Assembly: GCA_951828235.1 (NCBI GenBank)
Contig: OX639965.1
Span: forward strand, 1,794,212-1,858,211
Direction: 5' to 3'
DNA length: 64,000 nucleotides
Source: an uncultured Gammaproteobacteria bacterium
GTDB lineage: Bacteria > Pseudomonadota > Gammaproteobacteria > Steroidobacterales > Foliamicaceae
Each line of letters begins with the position of its first letter. Positions within the stretch are counted from its first letter, which is position 1. Below, in pieces: positions 32,401-37,199 of this stretch. The notes beneath the pieces are model-generated. The model was not told where the DNA came from, did no database searches, and saw nothing but the letters and a program-made list of their open reading frames with translations. The translations under genes and the position numbers were made by a program.

Positions 32401-32989
32401 CAGCTACGTCCTGTGGGTCGAACGATCCTGGAGCCACCACCACGAAGTAATCGGTGTTCGGGTCCAGCGTGGCGTTGCCGGGAGCCGTGAATTTCTGAAA
32501 ACCTGTTCCAAGGGTGGTCGGGGGGGTCAAGGTGTACAACGCGGATGTGGCCGGCGCAGGCACACCCGATATGAATCGGGCTTCCCTCACCTGTACCGTG
32601 AGGTCTTGATTGCCCGCATCCGACAGGTTCACCTCAACACTGGTCAGGTCGTAGCCCCCTGATGTGTCGCCCGTTTCAAACCCCTGGGCGTATTTCAGAT
32701 TGCCTATGTCCACCTCGACGTCTGAGCTTTGTCCGGCGTTGCTCACGAACGTGGCCTCGACCGCATGCGCCGGTGGTGAAAAGCCGAGCAGCAGCGCACC
32801 AGCGCCGAAGAATGCGCACATGGCTATCAGGCGGAGCAAGATGCTCTCAGTGAACAACGAGGGACTGCTATCGGAATCAGCGCCGCAGACCTTGCGTGGT
32901 TCGTCCACCTCCGTGAGTCCGAACCACCGCAACCGCGCCATCCGGCTGGATGGAACATGTTCCCCCGCCAACTTGCCGCGACTGAACAA
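20483..32989 (-). CDS. Giant autotransporter-like adhesin with 29 PKD-like repeats
   Basis: A 4168-residue predicted surface protein. TTG 32989 is preceded by GGGAGG with good spacing. A hydrophobic signal core (LIAMCAFFGAGALLLGF) ends at AHA, residue 76, so the signal peptide would have a 50-residue extension; TTG 32839 would give a plain 26-residue signal. Next come a jelly-roll-like segment, an acidic region and cadherin-like domains (to about 31270). Then 29 tandem repeats of about 101 residues follow (NDAPTADAG ... VTLDGSASSDPEGADLTY.WTQTAPDSG ... DTVDITVTA), interrupted once by an FnIII domain (about 26435-26735). A helical Gln/Ala-rich linker (about 22040-22185) leads to a C-terminal region of about 385 residues with alternating aromatic strands, which I read as an autotransporter-type outer-membrane barrel. 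The repeats resemble PKD/REJ Ig-like folds with Asp-rich, calcium-compatible loops. The likely role is adhesion or biofilm. Confidence 0.88.
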   Translation of the reverse strand: MFSRGKLAGEHVPSSRMARLRWFGLTEVDEPRKVCGADSDSSPSLFTESILLRLIAMCAFFGAGALLLGFSPPAHAVEATFVSNAGQSSDVEVDIGNLKYAQGFETGDTSGGYDLTSVEVNLSDAGNQDLTVQVREARFISGVPAPATSALYTLTPPTTLGTGFQKFTAPGNATLDPNTDYFVVVAPGSFDPQDVAEWRATHSSAQDNSGAADWRIHNRRLILFSNGWDDNSGVHKIRINAENTAPTSGDAEVATHKNENYGFRKNDFEFDDDDDHRLDHISITSLPGKGTLSLYTGDITVTPLDVTVAELDEGKLRYNPPTDASTPNDIFTTFEFKVSDGYEDSASAYTFTMKNKGPTIVGPDEISVEERTSTDQEIGSYSITVPSGYVATWEVSRNDADDFSVLHTTSAGGQQALSVAFENKPDAEEPDDDDADNVYKIRLEVTANSLTDSLDVTVTVTDRNEYDPTVTGSAEIDYAENGTDVIGTYTIDDLDFSAVAQDFVLDLTGDDADKFTLERTDNDDGTVTAELNFNAPPDYEAPGDSDSANDYEVTVSVSDGSKTGDLDIIVTVTDQNDAPTADAGDDRTVDEGAAVTLDGSASSDPEGADLTYAWTQTAPDSGLGSAVTLDTTDPRKPTFIAPELSATTTLTFSLAVGDGVNTSTADTVDITVTADNDAPTADASGDQTVDEGDTVTLNGSASSDPEGADLTYTWTQTAPDSGEGSAVTLNTTDPGKPTFIAPELSATTTLTFSLTVGDGVNTSTADTVDINVTADNDAPTADASGDQTVDEGDTVTLNGSASSDPEGADLTYTWTQTAPDSGLGSAVTLSDETTASPSFTAPDLLATTTLTFSLTVGDGVNTSTADTVDITVTADNDAPTADAGGDQTVGDGDPVTLDGSASSDPEGADLTYVWTQTAPDSGLGSAVTLSDETTASPGFTAPTELLENLTLTFSLTVNDGVNASTADTVDITVTAGDNDAPTADAGDDQTVAEGAAVTLDGSASSDPEGADLTYVWTQTAPDSGLGSAVTLSDETTASPSFTAPTELLENLTLTFSLTVNDGTQDSTADTVDITVTAGDNDAPTADASGNQAVGEGAAVTLDGSASSDPEGADLTYVWTQTAPDSGLGSAVPLDTTDPDKPTFTAPELLATTTLTFSLTVGDGVNTSAADTVDITVTADNDAPTADASGDQTVAEGAAVTLDGSASSDPEGADLTYTWTQTAPDSGLGSAVTLSDETTASPSFTAPDLLATTTLTFSLTVGDGVNTSAADTVDITVTAGTNDAPTADAGGDQTVGEGEPVTLDGSDSSDPEGADLTYAWTQTAPDSGEGSAVTLSDATTASPSFTAPTELLENLTLTFSLTVGDGTKDSAADTVDITVTAGTNDAPTADAGDDRTVAEGAAVTLDGSDSSDPEGADLTYVWTQTAPDSGLGSAVTLSDETTASPSFTAPDLLATTTLTFSLTVGDGVNTSTADTVDITVTADNDAPTADAGGDQTVGDGDPVTLDGSASSDPEGADLTYVWTQTAPDSGLGSAVTLSDETTASPGFTAPELLATTTLTFSLTVGDGVNTSTADTVDITVTADNDAPTADAGGDQTVGDGDPVTLDGSASSDPEGADLTYVWTQTAPDSGLGSAVTLSDETTASPSFTAPTELLENLTLTFSLTVNDGTQDSTADTVDITVTAGDNDAPTADAGGNQAVGEGAAVTLDGSASSDPEGADLTYVWTQTAPDSGLGSAVTLSDETTASPSFTAPTELLENLTLTFSLTVNDGTQDSTADTVDITVTAGDNDAPTADAGGNQAVGEGAAVTLDGSASSDPEGADLTYVWTQTAPDSGEGSAVTLNTTDPGKPTFIAPELSATTTLTFSLTVGDGVNTSTADTVDITVTADNDAPTADAGGDQTVGDGDPVTLDGSASSDPEGTALTYVWTQTAPDSGLGSAVTLSDETTASPGFTAPTELLENLTLTFSLTVNDGVNASTADTVDITVTAGDNDAPTADAGDDQTVAEGAAVTLDGSASSDPEGATLTYVWTQTAPDSGLGSAVTLSDETTASPSFTAPTELLENLTLTFSLTVSDGVNTSTADTVDITVIAVPAAPAELTATAGDAQVALAWDDPGNNTINKYQVSMNGSMSFADIVGSNKNTTEHTITGLDNGTEYTFALRAVNDSGPGAVSTVSATPDEGTKQPEENDAPTAHAGDDQTVDEGDAVILDGSASSDPEGATLTYDWTQTAPDSGEGSAVTLNTTDPGKPTFIAPELSATTTLTFSLTVNDGNKDSTADTVDINVTADNDAPTADASGDQTVDEGDTVTLNGSASSDPEGADLTYTWTQTAPDSGLGSAVTLSDETTASPSFTAPDLLATTTLTFSLTVGDGVNTSTADTVDITVTADNDAPTADASGNQTVAEGAAVTLDGSASSDPEGTALTYVWTQTAPDSGLGSAVTLSDETTASPSFTAPTELLENLTLTFSLTVNDGTQDSTADTVDITVTAGDNDAPTADAGGNQAVGEGAAVTLDGSASSDPEGADLTYVWTQTAPDSGLGSAVPLDTTDPDKPTFTAPELLATTTLTFSLTVGDGVNTSAADTVDITVTADNDAPTADASGDQTVAEGAAVTLDGSASSDPEGATLTYVWTQTAPDSGLGSAVPLDTTDPDKPTFTAPELSATTTLTFSLTVNDGNKDSTADTVDINVTADNDAPTADASGDQTVAEGAAVTLDGSASSDPEGATLTYVWTQTAPDSGLGSAVPLSDATTASPSFTAPELLATTTLTFSLTVGDGVNTSTADTVDITVTADNDAPTADASGNQTVGEGDPVTLDGSASSDPEGATLTYAWTQTAPDSGEGSAVTLSDATTASPSFTAPTELLENLTLTFSLTVSDGVNTSTADTVDITVTAGDNDAPTADASGDQTVAEGAAVTLDGSASSDPEGATLTYVWTQTAPDSGLGSAVTLSDATTATPSFTAPTELLENLKLTFSLTVDDGVNASDADTVDITVTAGDNDAPTAHAGGDQTVGEGAAVTLDGSASSDPEGAALTYAWTQTAPDSGLGSAVTLSDATTASPSFTAPTELLENLTLTFSLTVGDGTKDSTAVTVDITVTAGDNDAPTAHAGDGQTVDEGNPVTLDGSASLDPEGADLTYVWTQTAPASGLGSAVTLSDATTATPSFTAPTELLENLTLTFSLTVGDGVNTSTADTVDITVTAGNNDAPTAHAGDDQTVDEGDTVTLDGSASSDPEGADLTYAWTQTAPDSGEGSAVTLSDATTASPSFTAPTELLENLTLTFSLTVGDGVNTSAADTVDITVTAGTNDAPTADAGGDQTVGEGEPVTLDGSDSSDPEGADLTYAWTQTAPDSGEGSAVTLSDATTASPSFTAPTELLENLTLTFSLTVGDGTKDSAADTVDITVTAGTNDAPTADAGDDRTVAEGAAVTLDGSDSSDPEGADLTYAWTQTAPDSGEGSAVTLSDATTASPSFTAPTELLENLTLTFSLTVNDGTKDSTADTVDITVTAGDNDAPTAHAGGDQTVDEGDMVTLDGSASSDPEGADLTYAWTQTAPDSGEGSAVTLNDATTASPSFTAPTELLENLTLTFSLTVNDGTKDSTADTVDITVTAQVDFVQQQTAEQASKSQEAILAVVAASTAVIVQAAIQSRFERFRNLNRPEISVEELPPAESDHGAEAPLPGEPEPTSLEGAADTPQSGRSSADQETGTPGRWLRNVALGALGSAAGFDLHSSGSSVDSAVEPGGSIPGQDRHYGSRIGAPLSDDTLVLRDYLPNLSGLSFEAPLRRREKQTNWAPVLWVQHDLQQFNGDLRQPGLVYRGGLEAAHLGLDLYASDRVLAGLSFMRSWGDLEYSENGADGVLEGRMDTVHPYLYWQPNEKLSMWGIGGLGGGQVSFEETGRTHDIDADFRMLAGGVRWMLSSRGHSEWGVRTDAFTAQLGTGATAEIANVSGEVRRGRLMLEWVYDRELSVGRLLSLQTEAGGRIDDGDANRGAGMETGFRLGYLDANRGLELALHGRVLAVHESDYRDWGVGLQASWDPGEKQRGFRSSFTSSWGLDGGGRTTVWENADAVTSPARIEATGNGLPYQFGTELAYAGLTAPGLPGLLTPYTRITWRRHGRELAVGSTWSLSDTLPAMSELGISMRENQTGPAEFGVFLRVSIPLGGSQDAISGRDTTPR
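22681..23158. repeat. 478-bp internal duplicate, copy 1
   Basis: This stretch, covering parts of three adjacent repeat units (the 27th and 28th in protein order and the edge of the 26th), reads identically by eye to 28732-29209. Identity begins and ends at single-base differences. The duplicated pair is distinctive because it has the substitution DGSDSSDPEG in both units, elsewhere DGSASSDPEG. Confidence 0.8.
28732..29209. repeat. 478-bp internal duplicate, copy 2
   Basis: Second copy of the block at 22681-23158, 6051 bases away, covering the 8th and 9th units in protein order. The flanking units differ between the two sites, so a two-unit cassette appears to have been copied or converted. 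Confidence 0.8.
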
Positions 32990-33084
32990 TCTCGCCTCCC
33001 GCGTATGCGCGGCGACCCCCCTTGGTGCGAATTCAGCCTCTCTCCGAGGCCCGCGTCACGCGCGCGGATTGAGCAACTAATCTG

Positions 33085-33180
33085 GCATGTATAGGCTACT
33101 TATATATATCACAAACGCAGTTGTTGTGTTCGAAGGTAAATTGCAAGGGCCATTAACTTTGGCCTTTCGCATCTCTCCAA
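33085..33180 (-). promoter_or_regulatory. AT-rich region upstream of the giant adhesin gene
   Basis: Within the 227-base gap between the adhesin start and tRNA-Val, 33085-33180 is clearly AT-rich (including tatatatatc and ttgcaa) in an otherwise GC-rich window. It probably holds the adhesin promoter, but no convincing -35/-10 pair with standard spacing could be fixed. AT-rich promoter DNA is a common target of nucleoid proteins. Nothing else is visible in the gap. Confidence 0.3.
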
Positions 33181-33216
33181 CCAATTCTCATGGAGCAGAC
33201 AGTTATGCGAAATTGG

Positions 33217-33291
33217 TGGTGGGCGATGCTGGGATTGAACCAGCGACCTCTGCCGTGTGAAGGCAGCGCTCTCCCGCTGAGCTAATCGCCC
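33217..33291 (-). tRNA. tRNA-Val (anticodon CAC)
   Basis: On the minus strand the acceptor stem is gggcgat/atcgccc, the anticodon loop TTCACAC carries CAC, the T-loop is TTCAATC, and CCA is encoded (33217-33219). It is divergent from gltX, 69 bases from its start. Its 3' end faces the adhesin region. Confidence 0.95.
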
Positions 33292-33360
33292 GTGGGCGGG
33301 TATTATTGACCGCCGCCTGCATGGCCTGCAAGTTCAGCCGGTTTTCCGAGTTCAGTTCCG

Positions 33361-34791
33361 ATGTACGTACGTACCCGCTTTGCCCCCAGCCCCACCGGTG
33401 TCTTGCATCTTGGGGGGCTACGAACTGCCCTGTACAACTGGCTCTACGCGCGTCGCCACGGTGGCGAATTCCTGCTCCGGATTGAGGATACCGATCGTGC
33501 GCGCTCTTCCGATGAGAATGTGCGCACGCTGATTGAGGCGCTGCGGAGTTTCGGCCTGGACCTGGACGGCGAGCCACTGCTGCAGTCCTCGCGTGTTCAG
33601 CGGCACCGCGAAGTGGCGCAAGAGCTGCTGGAGCGGGGGGCCGCCTATCATTGTTACTGCACGCCGGACGAGCTCGCGGCCATGCGCGATGAGCAGCGCG
33701 CGCGGGGCGCGGACCCGCGCTATGACGGGCGGTGTCGGGAGCGCACGGCGCCCCGCGACGGCGTGAAGCCCGTGATCCGTTTTCGCCGCCCTGATACCGA
33801 AGAGGTTGTTGTGCAGGACTGGTTGCATGGGGAGGTGCGCTATCGGAACGCGCAGCTCGACGACCTGGTGCTCTTGCGCGCCAACGGTTCGCCCACCTAC
33901 CACCTGAGCTGCGTGACCGACGACGAGGACATGGGCGTGCGTCAGGTCATTCGCGGCGACGACCATCTGAACAACACGCCGCGCCAGCTTCAACTCATTC
34001 AGGCGCTGGGGTGGACGCCGCCGGAATACTGCCACCTGCCGCTGTTGCTGGCCCCGGACGGCAAGAAGCTTTCCAAGCGCGACGAAGCCACCGACGCGCT
34101 GCATTACCTGCGCGCCGGCTACCTGCCGGACGCGGTGCTCAACTACCTGGCCCGGCTGGGCTGGTCGCACGGCGACCAGGAAGTGTTCAGCGTGAGTGAG
34201 CTGATTGACAGTTTTGGCCGGACAGGCCTTGGCGCGTCCGCCTCCCGCCTCGACGCCGGCAAGCTGAACTGGATCAATCAGCAGCACATGAAAGGGGCCG
34301 ACGCCGAAACGCTGAGCGAGGGTCTGGCGACACAACTGAAGCGGCTGGGGCTGGACCCCGGAGACGGTCCGCCGCTGCACCAGGCGGTCGAGGCCTGGCG
34401 GGAACGCGCCGAGACCTTTGCCGACATGGCGCAAGCCGCCCGCTGGGCGTACTCGGGCGTGATTGAACTCGACGAACGCGCGTCCCGCAAATTCCTTCGT
34501 CCCGTGGTTCGCGAGGCGCTGGCCGCGGTCCGCAATGCGCTTTCCGGACTCGAGGACTGGGCGCCTGGCGCCATCCATGCATGCATCGCAGAGACCGCGG
34601 AATCGCAGGGTATCGGCTTCGGGAAGCTGGGGCAGCCCTTGCGGGTGGCCGTGACCGGCGGCGCGGTTTCGCCGCCGATCGACACTACGCTTTCCCTGGC
34701 CGGCCGCGCCCGGACCCTGGACCGGCTGGACAAGGCGCTGGCCTATATCGACGCGCGCATCGCCGCCGCGGACCCGGCCGCGCAGGGCTGA
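33361..34791 (+). CDS. gltX: Glutamyl-tRNA synthetase
   Basis: Class I synthetase that charges tRNA-Glu; a tRNA-Glu gene lies at 48546. The 476 residues contain the HIGH-type motif PTGVLHLGG (11-19) and the KMSKS-type motif KLSKR (236-240), a central zinc-like segment (CYCTPDELAAM) and the C-terminal helical anticodon-binding domain. ATG 33361 gives the family N-terminus MYVRTRFAPSPTG directly. No standard ribosome binding site is evident upstream. It is followed 18 bases later by the esterase gene. Confidence 0.96.
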   Translation: MYVRTRFAPSPTGVLHLGGLRTALYNWLYARRHGGEFLLRIEDTDRARSSDENVRTLIEALRSFGLDLDGEPLLQSSRVQRHREVAQELLERGAAYHCYCTPDELAAMRDEQRARGADPRYDGRCRERTAPRDGVKPVIRFRRPDTEEVVVQDWLHGEVRYRNAQLDDLVLLRANGSPTYHLSCVTDDEDMGVRQVIRGDDHLNNTPRQLQLIQALGWTPPEYCHLPLLLAPDGKKLSKRDEATDALHYLRAGYLPDAVLNYLARLGWSHGDQEVFSVSELIDSFGRTGLGASASRLDAGKLNWINQQHMKGADAETLSEGLATQLKRLGLDPGDGPPLHQAVEAWRERAETFADMAQAARWAYSGVIELDERASRKFLRPVVREALAAVRNALSGLEDWAPGAIHACIAETAESQGIGFGKLGQPLRVAVTGGAVSPPIDTTLSLAGRARTLDRLDKALAYIDARIAAADPAAQG

Positions 34792-34809
34792 GCGCGCCGC
34801 GAAACAGTC

Positions 34810-35481
34810 ATGCTGGATTGTCTAGAGCGGGTTACCGGCCCGGACCCGTTCCATAGCGTGATCTGGTTGCACGGCCTGGGGGCAGACGCGGGCGATTTCT
34901 GGCCCATTGTTTCGGAGCTGGGACTTCCGCCCGCGCCAGCCTGGCGTTTCGTTTTCCCCAACGCGCCGGTGCGCCCCGTAACCGTCAACGGCGGCATGCC
35001 CATGCGGGCCTGGTTCGACATTCTTTCGCTCGAACGCATTGCTCCAATGGACAGCGAAGGCATAGAGGCGAGTTGCCGCGCGCTGGAGGATCTGATCGAG
35101 AGGGAAAAGCAGCGCGGCATTGCCCGTAACCGGATCGTGTTGGCCGGCTTTTCCCAGGGCGGGGCGATTGCCGCGCGCACCGCCTTGCTGTCGGACAGGC
35201 CGGTGGCCGGCGTACTGGCGCTGTCCACGTTCCTGCCGCCGCTCGCACCGCAGGGACCCAGCGCGGCCGCGGCCGGGCTGGCCTGCTTTGCGGCGCACGG
35301 CAGCCATGACGAAGTTCTGCCTTTGCGTCTCGGCCTTGATATGCGGGAGAAACTTGAAGCCGCGGGATGCGCGGTGGAGTGGCGCCAGTATGTAATGGGC
35401 CACCAGGTCTGCGGTCCGGAACTCGCCGACGTCTCGGCGTTTCTGCGGAAAGTTTCAGGCGCCACTGCCGGGGCCGGCTGA
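34810..35481 (+). CDS. Alpha/beta-hydrolase carboxylesterase (phospholipase/carboxylesterase family)
   Basis: Cytoplasmic serine esterase of 223 residues in the acyl-protein-thioesterase-like group. The catalytic triad can be placed: Ser115 in GFSQGG, Asp167 in SHDEVLP and His198 in MGHQVC. The oxyanion-side motif VIWLHGLGADAGDF lies near the N-terminus and FPNAPVRPVTVNGG follows, as in this family. No signal peptide. It follows gltX by 18 bases and is probably co-transcribed. Natural substrates are unknown; short-chain esters are typical in the family. Confidence 0.9.
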   Translation: MLDCLERVTGPDPFHSVIWLHGLGADAGDFWPIVSELGLPPAPAWRFVFPNAPVRPVTVNGGMPMRAWFDILSLERIAPMDSEGIEASCRALEDLIEREKQRGIARNRIVLAGFSQGGAIAARTALLSDRPVAGVLALSTFLPPLAPQGPSAAAAGLACFAAHGSHDEVLPLRLGLDMREKLEAAGCAVEWRQYVMGHQVCGPELADVSAFLRKVSGATAGAG

Positions 35482-35586
35482 AACAAGACTGAGGTATTCG
35501 GCCTCTTGGCGGCCGCTTTGGAGCGGCGCCGGGCGCGGATCGCGTTCTGTTAGAGTTTCGCGCTCAACAATTGGCAGGAGAACCCC

Positions 35587-37194
35587 GTTTCCATACTCGA
35601 CTGGTTCGTTATCGGGGCGTACTTTGTCCTGATTCTGGGGGTCGCCTGGAGGGTTGGCCGCAAGCGCCGGGAAGGTCGCGCGGAGTTCTTCCTTGCCGGA
35701 CGCAACGTGGGCTGGTTTGTGGTCGGCGCCTCGATCTTTGCCTCCAATATCGGTTCCGAACACCTGGTGGGGCTGGCGGGCTCCGCCGCCGTCGAGGGCG
35801 TCCCGGTAGCGCAGTTCGAAATCCTTGCGGCCTTCGCCCTGCTGCTGCTGGGCTGGCTGTTCGCTCCCTTTTACCTGCGCTCCGGCGTATTCACGATGCC
35901 GGAGTTCCTGGAGAAGCGCTACTCGCGGGGACCACGCACTTACCTGGCCGTCATTTCGGTGGTCGGCTACGTACTCACCAAGATCGCCGTCACGGTTGCG
36001 GCCGGCGGGATCGTTTTCGAGACCCTCATGGGTATACCGTTCTGGTGGGGCGCGCTCGCCATCATTGCGCTTACCGGGCTGTATACCGCATGGGGCGGCC
36101 TTCGGGCGGTGCTGTACACGGACATGGTGCAGATGTTCGTCCTTTTGGGCGGGGCGATCGCGGTGACGCTGATCGGCCTGAACGCGGTGGGGGGATGGGA
36201 CGGCATGCAGGCGGCCGTGCAGCCGCAGGCCTTCAGCCTTTGGCGAAGCATGAGCCATCCGGAGTTTCCCTGGACCGGGATCCTGTTCGGGGCGCCCATC
36301 CTGGCCGTTTGGTACTGGTGCACGGACCAGTTCATCGTGCAGCGCGTGCTGGCCGCCAACGGCATCGAGAACGCCCGCAAGGGGACAATCTTCGCCGCAT
36401 GGCTCAAGCAGTTGCCGCTGTTCCTTTTTGTGTTGCCCGGCGTTCTGGCGCTGGCGCTCAGCAATACGGGGGCGCTCGAGCTCGACGATCCGGACCAGGC
36501 GCTGCCGGCCATGATCGGCGCATTGCTTCCGGCCGGCCTCAAGGGGCTGGTTGCCGCCGGCCTGCTGGCGGCGCTGATGAGTTCCCTTTCGTCGGTATTC
36601 AATTCGGCGTCGACCATCTTCACGGTGGACCTCTACCGGCGGGTGGTCCCCGGCGCGGACGAAGCACGCCTGGTGGCGGTGGGCCGCGTGGCCACGGTGG
36701 CCATGGTGGTCCTGGCCCTGTTGTGGATTCCGTTCATGGACTTTTTTTCCGGCGGGCTGTTCACCTACCTGCAGAGCGTGCAGGCCTATATCGCCCCGCC
36801 GATTGCGGCAGTGTTCCTGGTGGGCGTGCTCTGGCCCGGCGCAAATGCCGAAGGCGCCAAGTGGTCGCTGGCGGTGGGCGCCGTGCTGGGCCTGGCCCGG
36901 CTGCTCATCGAGGTGATGACCGGAATGTCTCCCGAGTCCTTCGAAGGCAGCCTGTGGCTTGCGCTTGCGGAGATAAATTTTCTGCACATAGCCATTGCGC
37001 TGTTTGCGATCTCGACAGCGGTGCTGGTGGGTGTGAGCCTCGTCACGGGCGGCGGCGCTTCCGAGCTCACGGTTCGACGCGGGGACGTGAGGGATCACCC
37101 GAGCTGGCGCAGTGATGCCGCCTTGAGCGCAGGCGTTGTCCTGCTGGTGTTGCTGGTCTGGTCCGTCTTTTCGCAGTGGGTCCTGGCAGCCTGA
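35587..37194 (+). CDS. Sodium/solute symporter (SSS family), likely sugar uptake
   Basis: Sodium-driven inner-membrane uptake carrier, about 535 residues. Family features are the first helix with LDWFVIGAYFVLILGVAW, RNVGWFVVGASIFASNIGSE, GLYTAWGGLRAVLYTDMVQM and ALMSSLSSVFNSASTIFTVD. Sugar carriers (SGLT type) are the closest match, and a secreted GH3 enzyme follows five bases later, supporting uptake of released sugars. The start is odd: first-helix coding begins upstream of the first GTG (35707), but between the in-frame stop at 35551 and that point there is no ATG, GTG or TTG. GGAG at 35577-35580 points to GTT 35587 as initiator. Starting at 35707 would remove the first helix. Confidence 0.88.
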   Translation, partial: VSILDWFVIGAYFVLILGVAWRVGRKRREGRAEFFLAGRNVGWFVVGASIFASNIGSEHLVGLAGSAAVEGVPVAQFEILAAFALLLLGWLFAPFYLRSGVFTMPEFLEKRYSRGPRTYLAVISVVGYVLTKIAVTVAAGGIVFETLMGIPFWWGALAIIALTGLYTAWGGLRAVLYTDMVQMFVLLGGAIAVTLIGLNAVGGWDGMQAAVQPQAFSLWRSMSHPEFPWTGILFGAPILAVWYWCTDQFIVQRVLAANGIENARKGTIFAAWLKQLPLFLFVLPGVLALALSNTGALELDDPDQALPAMIGALLPAGLKGLVAAGLLAALMSSLSSVFNSASTIFTVDLYRRVVPGADEARLVAVGRVATVAMVVLALLWIPFMDFFSGGLFTYLQSVQAYIAPPIAAVFLVGVLWPGANAEGAKWSLAVGAVLGLARLLIEVMTGMSPESFEGSLWLALAEINFLHIAIALFAISTAVLVGVSLVTGGGASELTVRRGDVRDHPSWRSDAALSAGVVLLVLLVWSVFSQWVLAA

Positions 37195-37199
37195 GGAAC

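Noticed and set aside
19300..33291. Integrative element at tRNA-Val(CAC) with attachment-site repeats
   Set aside because: No copy of the tRNA 3' end was found at the far side of the block, and there is no integrase gene.
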